Source: a bacterium (GTDB lineage: Bacteria > JAGOBX01). Taken from it: DNA of 19,147 bases. The first letter of the stretch is position 1; the number at the start of each line of letters is the position of its first letter. Positions 1 to 6,356 of this stretch are shown in pieces. Under the pieces are notes generated by a model. The model was not told the origin of the DNA. It ran no database searches and worked only from the letters and a program-made list of their open reading frames with translations. Both the position numbers and the translations under genes were made by a program. The stretch is from assembly GCA_029551925.1 (NCBI GenBank), contig JAKPEO010000027.1, positions 1 through 19,147 on the forward strand, read 5' to 3'.

Positions 1-32
1 TTTTTTGCCTATTGCCGGCAATATGCAAAAAA
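1..32. repeat. near-perfect palindrome at window edge
   Basis: Positions 1-16 pair with 17-32 at 15 of 16 positions (the only mismatch is 9 with 24), around a GCCGGC centre with a T6 tract on the left and an A6 tract on the right. It ends 3 bp before the -35 box of the first promoter. The tracts are on the wrong sides for an intrinsic terminator on either strand. It could be a protein-binding site or part of a longer element cut by the window edge. The symmetry is seen directly; any function is unknown. Confidence 0.6.
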
Positions 33-35
33 GAA

Positions 36-64
36 TTGACTAAAAATTTGTAATGTTGTATATT
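36..64 (+). promoter_or_regulatory. sigma70-type promoter P1
   Basis: TTGACT at 36-41 is followed, after a 17-bp spacer, by TATATT at 59-64; each box is one base from consensus. Transcription would start near 71 and run through the direct repeats toward the first gene. The AT-rich background makes chance matches common, but two boxes at ideal spacing are a good candidate. Confidence 0.45.
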
Positions 65-117
65 TTGTTTAAATGATAATTGATTTTGCTATTAATAATT
101 TATAATGGAAACAATAT

Positions 118-226
118 AAAAACATTTGTGCATTTGTGCAAGTATGACACTAACAATCCTGACACTAACAATCCTAAAAACATTTGTGCATTTGTGCAAG
201 TATGACACTAACAATGCACTAACAAT
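118..226. repeat. 40-bp direct repeat with nested 8- and 15-bp repeats
   Basis: Positions 118-157 and 176-215 are identical over 40 bp, with a period of 58 bp. Inside each copy the 8-mer CATTTGTG occurs twice in tandem (123-138 and 181-196). The first copy runs into a perfect 15-bp tandem of GACACTAACAATCCT (146-160 and 161-175), and the second is followed by a degenerate copy at 216-226. No gene is visible here. The nested tandem structure points to a duplicating intergenic element lying between two promoter candidates. Confidence 0.85.
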
Positions 227-244
227 GAAAAATGATTTTTTTTC

Positions 245-273
245 TTGACAAATGCAGCAAAATAATTTAAAAT
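245..273 (+). promoter_or_regulatory. sigma70-type promoter P2 for the 364-5395 genes
   Basis: A perfect TTGACA at 245-250, a 17-bp spacer and TAAAAT at 268-273 (five of six consensus bases) predict a start near 280, leaving a leader of about 84 nt before the ATG at 364. A T8 run at 236-243 sits just upstream. This is the best promoter in the window and probably drives the first four genes. Confidence 0.65.
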
Positions 274-346
274 ATATTTAAAAAATCATCAATCTAAAAT
301 AAATACATTGAAATTTTAATAAATTAAATTTCGTAATAAGGAAGTC

Positions 347-354
347 GGGAGGTG
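347..354 (+). promoter_or_regulatory. ribosome binding site of the zinc peptidase
   Basis: GGGAGGTG lies 9 nt before the ATG at 364. The ATG at 356 and the GTG at 352 within or beside it run into stops quickly, so the SD motif decides the start at 364. Confidence 0.7.
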
Positions 355-363
355 AATGAATAA

Positions 364-1065
364 ATGTTTTTTGACCCATTGTATTTGATGATAATGTTAC
401 CTGTAACATTAATAGCGATTTATGCACAAATAAAAGTAAAGACAACTTTTTCAAAATATTCTCAATATCCGAATTATCGCGGATTAACTGGCGCAGATGT
501 GGCTAGTGAAATATTGCGAAACAACGGCATTTATGATGTGCGTATTGAACGAGTTAGTGGAATGCTATCAGACCATTATTCTCCGACAGATAAAACTTTG
601 CGATTATCTGACGGAGTATATGATTCAACTTCATTAGCGGCGATTGGCGTAGCGGCGCACGAGGCAGGTCATACAATACAGCATTACAAAGCGATTGCAT
701 TAATGAAATTATGGTTAATGCTTGCGCGACCTGCGGCTATTATCAGTAATGCCGCGATATTTATGATAATGATAGGTATGTTAATTGGCGCCTTAGGATT
801 AGCGCAATTAGGCGTAATATTTTTCACAGTAGTGGTAATTTTTCAAATTATCACATTACCATTAGAATTAGACGCGAGCAATCGCGCAAAAGAATTGTTA
901 TTCAAATATAATATAATTCAAAGTTCAGACGAGCGTAAAGCAGTAGCGGCTGTATTAAACAGCGCAGCATTCACATATTTAGCTGCGGCGATAGCATCAA
1001 TAGCTCAATTATTATATTTTGCGCTACGCACTGGATTAATTGGCGGCGGCAATAATCGCGATTGA
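364..1065 (+). CDS. YugP-type neutral zinc membrane metallopeptidase
   Basis: The 233-residue product matches the YugP family (zinc-dependent membrane peptidases, PF04298) in length and layout. A hydrophobic N-terminal segment (about 5-22) is followed by a soluble stretch with the family-typical GMLSDHYSP block (66-74), then the HEAGH zinc motif at 99-103 (H99 and H103 ligands, E100 catalytic). The TLPLELDASNRA block at 164-175 probably supplies a further acidic ligand. Hydrophobic segments at about 120-165 and 198-220 should anchor it in the inner membrane. Its physiological substrate is not known for the family. It is the first gene of a co-directional run, 29 bp before the zinc-ribbon gene, and probably shares promoter P2. 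The family assignment is firm; membership in a DNA-related pathway is not implied. Confidence 0.9.
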   Translation: MFFDPLYLMIMLPVTLIAIYAQIKVKTTFSKYSQYPNYRGLTGADVASEILRNNGIYDVRIERVSGMLSDHYSPTDKTLRLSDGVYDSTSLAAIGVAAHEAGHTIQHYKAIALMKLWLMLARPAAIISNAAIFMIMIGMLIGALGLAQLGVIFFTVVVIFQIITLPLELDASNRAKELLFKYNIIQSSDERKAVAAVLNSAAFTYLAAAIASIAQLLYFALRTGLIGGGNNRD

Positions 1066-1075
1066 TAAAATAAAT

Positions 1076-1084
1076 AAAGGAGGT
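1076..1084 (+). promoter_or_regulatory. strong ribosome binding site of the zinc-ribbon gene
   Basis: AAAGGAGGT, fully complementary to the usual 16S rRNA tail, ends 10 nt before the ATG at 1095. It shows the host uses canonical Shine-Dalgarno initiation, unlike most Bacteroidota. Confidence 0.75.
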
Positions 1085-1094
1085 TGATTTATAT

Positions 1095-1373
1095 ATGCCG
1101 ACATACGAATACGAATGTTCAAATTGTAATTATGTATTTGAAGAATTTCAACTAATAACCGAAAATCCTCTTGAAAAGTGTCCGAAATGCTCTGGCAAAG
1201 TTCAACGATTAATTAACGGGGGCTGTGGAATATTATTCAAGGGTTCTGGTTTTTATATAACAGATTCAAAAAAGAAAGACAGCGGCAGATCCGAAAAAAA
1301 ATCAGAAACTACAAAAGTAGCGTCAGAAACAAATATTTCGGAAATGTCTAAATCTGCTGAAAAAACAGCGTAA
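1095..1373 (+). CDS. FmdB family zinc-ribbon protein
   Basis: The 92-residue protein opens with the hallmark MPTYEYECSNC. Two CxxC knuckles (C8/C11 and C29/C32) form a single zinc ribbon, followed by the usual Gly/Phe-rich strand (GCGILFKGSGFY, about 43-54) and a Lys/Ser/Glu-rich, probably disordered tail to the C-terminus. FmdB-type proteins are small putative regulatory or accessory proteins with no established reaction. The name comes from a gene linked to formamidase/amidase clusters, which are absent here. The gene sits between the zinc peptidase (29-bp gap) and the kinase-like gene (19-bp gap), so it is surely part of the same transcript. Family call is firm; role unknown. Confidence 0.9.
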   Translation: MPTYEYECSNCNYVFEEFQLITENPLEKCPKCSGKVQRLINGGCGILFKGSGFYITDSKKKDSGRSEKKSETTKVASETNISEMSKSAEKTA

Positions 1374-1392
1374 ACAAAAAACACGGTGCAGC

Positions 1393-3087
1393 GTGGGAAT
1401 ACCAAATGCAATATTAAAAGTTATAAATAGTAAAAAGCAGATAGTAAATTTTGATATTTCCAAAATTGCTACTGCTTTAACAAACGCAATATTAGATGTC
1501 GAAGATATTCCGCGTTTGACCGCTGAAACCCGCGCTAAACATTACGCTGAAAAAATAAGTGAGCGAATATATAATGATTTTTATTCATTTAAACATATAT
1601 TCACTGATTTTTCAGCGAAATATTTGAGTTTTGAAAGCAAGGAGCGAGCGCGGCGGTTATCTAATGCACTGATGACCGAGCGGCTCGCTGTTATTTTATT
1701 AGAAAATTACAAAGAACTAATAACAAATATTCCTAATACAGAAATAAACATAAATAATTTCTGTGCGGACTACATAAAAAAATCAGCCAAACAAAAATAT
1801 ATCGAACATTTAAAATTAAATGCCGACCATATAGAAGAAATCGCAAGTATAATTATAAAAAAAACAAGTGAACTCCATCAAAGCGAATTAACTGATTATC
1901 ATTTATATCCTACTACTGAATTTATAATGGATATAGTAGAAAAAGAATTAAAAAATATCGGCGAGATAAAATTAGCTGAAAGTTTTATGTTATTTCGTGA
2001 AGGCAGATTAAAAGTAAATACCGGCGAAATTTCAGAAAATCAATTTACTAACAACGGCATACCTTACGATATTTGGCGCAAAACAAATGAATGGAATATC
2101 AAACACGATTGTGAAAATATTTTTTCATTAAATAATTGGGTATTTGGTAAAGACGGCAAAAAGTTAGAAGATTTAATTTTCTTATCAGAAGAGCGCTTTA
2201 AAAATGACATATTAGCGGTAATAAATAAAATATTAGACAGGATAGATTTTATAAAAATTATAATTATCGCTGGCCCGTCAAGTTCGAATAAAACCACGAC
2301 AACTACAATAATAAAAAAAGAATTAGCAAAACACGGACTAAAATTAAAGCAATTGAATGTTGACGATTACTATAAAAATATTGAAGAGCAGCCGAAAGAC
2401 GAATTTGGCGATTTTGATTTTGAGATGCCAGAAGCGCTTGATATAGCGCTGTTAAACGAGCATTTTGATAAATTAACGCAAGGCAAACCTATCCGCAAAC
2501 CGAAATTCAACTTTAAATTAGAGCGCCGCGTCGGCTACACAGAATTCATATTAGAAAAAGATGAAATATTATTAGTAGATTGTCTGCACGGCTTATATAA
2601 ATCAATCACCGGTTCAGTGCCTTTGCGCAATAAATTTAAAATATATCTTGAATCAATGAATGTATTGAGAAATACTGACGGGGTATATACTCAGTGGACT
2701 GATATTCGATTATTAAAAAGAATGGCGCGCGATTATAAATTTCGCGGATATTCTCCGCGCGAGACATTAGCGCATTGGAATTATGTGCGTAAAGGCGAAT
2801 TAAAACATATAATACCCTATATTTTTTCAGCGGATGCAATCATAAATTCAGGATTGCCTTATGAATTGCCAGCATTAAAATCAGCTGTATCAAAAATTTT
2901 TCCAGACAAAAAATTCATTGAAAAATTAAGGATACAAGGCAGATTAGATCCTTACATTAGAGCAATAAGATTAATTTCATTATTAGAAACTGTCGCGCCA
3001 ATAGAAGATTTATCAATAGTCCCTAATGATTCGCCATTACGCGAATTTATCGGCGGCAGCGTTTACGAACTGCCGCATAATGAATAA
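1393..3087 (+). CDS. ATP-cone / uridine kinase-like nucleoside kinase
   Basis: The 564-residue protein starts with an ATP-cone-like region. Residues about 8-60 resemble the cone's first half (FDISKIATAL), and residues about 174-209 resemble its second half (TTEFIMDIVEKEL, then FREGRLKV), so one or two degenerate cones fill the N-terminal half. The C-terminal half is a phosphoribulokinase/uridine kinase fold: P-loop GPSSSNKTT at 294-302, LNVDDYY at 321-327, then FNF, TDxRLLKRMARD and NSGLPYEL blocks typical of nucleoside kinases. Such kinases transfer phosphate from ATP to a nucleoside in the cytoplasm. Oddly, the Walker A glycine before the lysine is Asn299. The start is GTG with a poor SD, 19 bp after the previous stop. 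No in-frame ATG preserves the N-terminal domain, so translation is probably coupled. The true substrate is not deducible. Confidence 0.82.
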   Translation: MGIPNAILKVINSKKQIVNFDISKIATALTNAILDVEDIPRLTAETRAKHYAEKISERIYNDFYSFKHIFTDFSAKYLSFESKERARRLSNALMTERLAVILLENYKELITNIPNTEININNFCADYIKKSAKQKYIEHLKLNADHIEEIASIIIKKTSELHQSELTDYHLYPTTEFIMDIVEKELKNIGEIKLAESFMLFREGRLKVNTGEISENQFTNNGIPYDIWRKTNEWNIKHDCENIFSLNNWVFGKDGKKLEDLIFLSEERFKNDILAVINKILDRIDFIKIIIIAGPSSSNKTTTTTIIKKELAKHGLKLKQLNVDDYYKNIEEQPKDEFGDFDFEMPEALDIALLNEHFDKLTQGKPIRKPKFNFKLERRVGYTEFILEKDEILLVDCLHGLYKSITGSVPLRNKFKIYLESMNVLRNTDGVYTQWTDIRLLKRMARDYKFRGYSPRETLAHWNYVRKGELKHIIPYIFSADAIINSGLPYELPALKSAVSKIFPDKKFIEKLRIQGRLDPYIRAIRLISLLETVAPIEDLSIVPNDSPLREFIGGSVYELPHNE

Positions 3088-3109
3088 TTTTTTTTAATGG
3101 AATTATTAT

Positions 3110-5395
3110 ATGGACACGGAAAACAATAAATTTTATATTTTATACGAAAACGCGGTATATGGACCGTATACCCCCGAAGAAACAATTAGTTTCATTACTC
3201 CGCAAACATTAGTATGCCGCGAAGGCGAAGAGGTTTGGCATACTGCCGCTGATGTTAATGAATTCAAAGAAGTATTAGAAAAACATTTACAAGAAAAAAG
3301 ATACAGCGAAGAAAACGCAATACCCGGCAGCGCATATTATGTATTAATTAATAAAAAAGAATATGGTCCATATTCAATAGAACAATTAAAAGAATTTATT
3401 ACTCCAAATACATTAACGCGAAAATCAGACAGCGATAAATGGGTAAAAGCAATAAGTATTGCGGAATTATCAGATTATTTCGAGCATCCAGAAGGTCCGG
3501 TTATCAAAGATTGGTTTTATAAAGATTTAGAAAATACCGAACATGGTCCGTATTCAAAACCGGAATTAGAGCGCCTAATCAAAGAACGCATAATCACTGA
3601 AGAAATGAGCGTAAAACATTTGAATTGGCAAAATTATAGGATTGCAAAAACAACTAAATTATTTACTGATGTTATAAAAGAAATTGCCGCAGAAATAAAG
3701 CCAAAAGATAGAGAAACAAAACTAACAAAATTTTTAAAATTTAGAGCGGAATCTAAAACATATAAATATTCATTATTTGGTATATTAATCATTTTATGGC
3801 TGTTTATAATTTATTCGTTATACAAAAATTACATACAGCCGCCGCAAGAACAAATTTTGCAAAATGAATTTATCGAATCTTCGGAAGGCATAAAAAAAAC
3901 ACAATCTCCAGAAAACGAAATAGATTTTCAAAAACTATTTGAAAATCCTGCAACTATCAATATAGTCGATCGTCCTGAAATATTCCAATTGCAAAATAAT
4001 ATTGCAAATTTATTCAAAGATAATTTTTTCTATACTGTTGTAATGGATGTAGGTCAAGGCGACGCTATTTTAATACGCTCGCCTAACAAAAAATATTATT
4101 TAATCGACGCAGGCGCAAATTCCCAAAATATTTTAGCTTATTTGAATAGATTAGGCGTAAAAGAAATAGAAATATTTTTTATAACACATCCGCATCATGA
4201 CCATATTGGCGGAGCGCTTGATATACTCAAAAATTTTAGAGTAAAGAAATTTTATGATTCCGGCTATCCGCATACTTCGTCAACATACAAAAAAATATTG
4301 TATGAAATCAAGGCGCAAAATATAAGTTATAATTTAGCGGTAGCAGGAAATACAATAAATATAGACAATAATTTAAAAATAGAGATATTACATCCTGACA
4401 AACCGAATTACAAAAATATCAATGATAATTCAATAGTATGTAAATTTATATATAAAAACACATCTATATTATTAACAGGCGACGCTGAACATACTGCTAA
4501 TGAAGTAATGATAAAAACATTCGGCAAAAAAATCAAGTCAGACATATTAAAAACCGGACATCACGGCAGTCGCACAGCGACAGACCAATTTTTTTTAGAT
4601 TATGTCAAACCTAATATTGCTGTAATTTCTTGCGGAGTATCTAACAGATACAAGCATCCGCATAAAGAAGTATTAGAATTATTAGAGAAAAATCATATCA
4701 AACTCTACCGCACAGATTTAGACGGCTTTGTAATTTTAGAATCAGACGGAAGCAAATGGAATGTAACAGTTGATAAAACCTCTATTTATGACATTGTCGA
4801 AGAACCGCTAAAAAATTTAAAACCAAAATATTCGATAAATTTTGAAAATTATGAAGCATTAATAAAATCAAAAAAATGGAAAAAATTCGGTGATGAATCG
4901 CAATTTGACAATTCTGATAATGCTTTAGTAATCAGCGCTAATGCCGGTGAACAGATATATTCAAATAATTTAACTTGTCCGGCATTGGTGACATTGCCTC
5001 CTAATGAAGATAAATGGGTCAGCGTTATTAAAATGATTGGTTCGGCATCAAGAAACACTGACGGCGCAATAGCGCTTATTAATAATTCAGTTAATTGGCT
5101 GACATTCAGCAGCGCGAACGAAGGCAAAACAATAAGTATAAATTATACAAAAAACGGAAAAATTACGAGTGATTATTTCAAATTAAAATTCGCGCCGTTA
5201 TTTTTTGCTATTGAGCGTTATGGCAACAGATTGAATTTTGCAGTAAGCGAAGATAATAAAAATTGGACTATTTTAAAAAGATATGATATAATTGATATCG
5301 GTATCGACATTAATAAAAGTAAGCTATGCTTAACTTCTAATGCTTGGCGTAAAGAACCGGCAACCTCTTGGTTTTTTGAATACGAAGAATATTGA
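3110..5395 (+). CDS. GYF_2 x3 - TM - ComEC-type MBL hydrolase fusion
   Basis: The 761-residue protein has four parts. Residues 7-185 hold three GYF_2-like domains (about 8-55, 75-124 and 135-185), each with a GPY motif and a Trp or Leu-rich second half. A Lys/Arg-rich stretch precedes one transmembrane helix (about 221-239), predicting GYF domains in the cytoplasm and the rest outside it. Residues about 305-560 form a ComEC/Rec2-type metallo-beta-lactamase domain: DVGQGDA, zinc motif HPHHDH at 360-365, D458 in LLTGDAE, GHHGS at 483-487 and HPH at 516-518. Residues about 580-761 resemble a DUF1349/concanavalin-like beta domain (FFAIERYGNRLNF). There is no ComEC channel region. Related MBL domains are proposed to cut DNA strands or phosphodiesters. 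The SD is weak. The gene follows the kinase by 22 bp. Confidence 0.85.
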   Translation: MDTENNKFYILYENAVYGPYTPEETISFITPQTLVCREGEEVWHTAADVNEFKEVLEKHLQEKRYSEENAIPGSAYYVLINKKEYGPYSIEQLKEFITPNTLTRKSDSDKWVKAISIAELSDYFEHPEGPVIKDWFYKDLENTEHGPYSKPELERLIKERIITEEMSVKHLNWQNYRIAKTTKLFTDVIKEIAAEIKPKDRETKLTKFLKFRAESKTYKYSLFGILIILWLFIIYSLYKNYIQPPQEQILQNEFIESSEGIKKTQSPENEIDFQKLFENPATINIVDRPEIFQLQNNIANLFKDNFFYTVVMDVGQGDAILIRSPNKKYYLIDAGANSQNILAYLNRLGVKEIEIFFITHPHHDHIGGALDILKNFRVKKFYDSGYPHTSSTYKKILYEIKAQNISYNLAVAGNTINIDNNLKIEILHPDKPNYKNINDNSIVCKFIYKNTSILLTGDAEHTANEVMIKTFGKKIKSDILKTGHHGSRTATDQFFLDYVKPNIAVISCGVSNRYKHPHKEVLELLEKNHIKLYRTDLDGFVILESDGSKWNVTVDKTSIYDIVEEPLKNLKPKYSINFENYEALIKSKKWKKFGDESQFDNSDNALVISANAGEQIYSNNLTCPALVTLPPNEDKWVSVIKMIGSASRNTDGAIALINNSVNWLTFSSANEGKTISINYTKNGKITSDYFKLKFAPLFFAIERYGNRLNFAVSEDNKNWTILKRYDIIDIGIDINKSKLCLTSNAWRKEPATSWFFEYEEY

Positions 5396-5421
5396 CAAAA
5401 TATTTGATATTTGAAAATAAA
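5392..5421 (+). promoter_or_regulatory. possible weak promoter for the barrel operon
   Basis: TTGACA at 5392-5397 overlaps the stop codon of the preceding gene. At an 18-bp spacer the -10 candidate is AATAAA (four of six consensus bases). The perfect -35 placed at the start of a 116-bp gap makes it worth noting, but the -10 is poor. Confidence 0.25.
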
Positions 5422-5430
5422 AAATTATAT

Positions 5431-5478
5431 CAAGGAATGCGCGAATGTGCGAATGTGCGCATATTCGCACATACCTTG
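5431..5478. repeat. long inverted repeat with internal tandem 8-mer
   Basis: Positions 5431-5446 pair with 5463-5478 at 14 of 16 positions around a 16-nt loop. The tandem GCGAATGT (5441-5448 and 5449-5456) lets the hairpin slide into alternative pairings. An A-rich tract, not a T-tract, follows, so it is not a canonical + strand terminator. It separates the ComEC-like gene from the barrel genes and may be an mRNA stability hairpin, a binding site or a small intergenic element. Confidence 0.7.
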
Positions 5479-5511
5479 TAAAAAAAATTATATAAAAAAG
5501 GTATTCAAAAA

Positions 5512-6342
5512 ATGAAAAAACAAAATATCCTTCCAATCATTTTATTTATTTTATTTTTTTACATTCCTAAATTATATTCATCTGATGAATTGCTATTTGT
5601 CGGGTGCCGCGCTGTCGGACTTGGCGGCGCCTACACTGCCATCGCCGAAGACATTGAAACAATAGGTTATAATCCTGCCGGGTTAGCTGGCATTAAACAA
5701 TTTAATATTTTCACTTCCACCAAACGCTTATATTCAATCGATGATTTAAAACATAATGCTTTGGCGATCGGCTATGGTATAAATCAAAACAGCGCCGCGG
5801 CCTTAATGTATGAAGATGTTGGTTACAGCGAACACAAAGAATCTAATTATAAACTCGGCTACGCTCAAAAAATAAATCGTTTTCTGACATTAGGCGCAGC
5901 CCTAAAATTATATAAAATTGAAATAAATAATTTTGGCAATGATAATACTATCGGCTTAGATATCGGCTGTATTTCGCGAATATATGAGAATCTCTATTTC
6001 GGCGCAATGGCAAAAAATATAAATAATCCGCAAATAGGTCGCGAAATAAAAGACAGATTAAATCGCGCAATTACCGCCGGCTTAGCATATTCTGATAATC
6101 TATTAACAATATCAGTTGATGCTACAAAAGAAAATGATTTAACAATGCAAATACGCACCGGATTAGAACTAAAATTATTGCGAATATTAGCGCTGCGCTA
6201 TGGTTATAATAATGACCCGAAACGAAACTTTTACGGTATCGGTATAAATTATAAACAATTTGATTTCGGTTTTGCAATGTTTGCTCATCCGCAATTAGAA
6301 GATACAAAACAATTTAGTTTAAATTATAAATTTGGAAAATAA
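5512..6342 (+). CDS. PorV/UPF0164-type outer-membrane barrel protein
   Basis: The 276-residue protein has a signal peptide (MKK start, hydrophobic core to about residue 19, likely cut near 23-25). The block at 31-59 is diagnostic of the PorV/PorQ/UPF0164 group: GxRAxGxGGAYTAxAED followed by YNPAGLAG. Alternating hydrophobic residues and Tyr/Phe/Asn-rich strands follow to the end (FSLNYKF), as in a beta-barrel. PorV of the type IX secretion system is an outer-membrane shuttle that brings cargo to the attachment complex. Many relatives have no known role, and this one is shorter than Bacteroidota PorV. The SD AAGG at 5498-5501 is 10 nt from the ATG. It heads the four-gene run 5512-11418. A link to export of the giant exoprotein downstream is inference. 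Confidence 0.75.
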   Translation: MKKQNILPIILFILFFYIPKLYSSDELLFVGCRAVGLGGAYTAIAEDIETIGYNPAGLAGIKQFNIFTSTKRLYSIDDLKHNALAIGYGINQNSAAALMYEDVGYSEHKESNYKLGYAQKINRFLTLGAALKLYKIEINNFGNDNTIGLDIGCISRIYENLYFGAMAKNINNPQIGREIKDRLNRAITAGLAYSDNLLTISVDATKENDLTMQIRTGLELKLLRILALRYGYNNDPKRNFYGIGINYKQFDFGFAMFAHPQLEDTKQFSLNYKFGK

Positions 6343-6356
6343 TAGGGACAAAAACT

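Noticed and set aside
1-33. Intrinsic terminator of an upstream gene
   Set aside because: The stem core is followed by an A-tract on both strands, the opposite of what a terminator needs.
118-215. CRISPR-like spacing of a 40-bp repeat
   Set aside because: Only two copies, an 18-bp interval made of the same repeat words, and no cas genes nearby.
144-248. Small reading frame of 34 codons running through the direct repeats, starting MTLTILTLTIL
   Set aside because: No ribosome binding site precedes it, and it is built from the 15-bp tandem plus repeat copies. The open frame follows from the repeat length being a multiple of three.
3110-5395. Full ComEC DNA uptake channel
   Set aside because: Only one transmembrane helix is present and the competence channel domain is missing; only the MBL part is ComEC-like.
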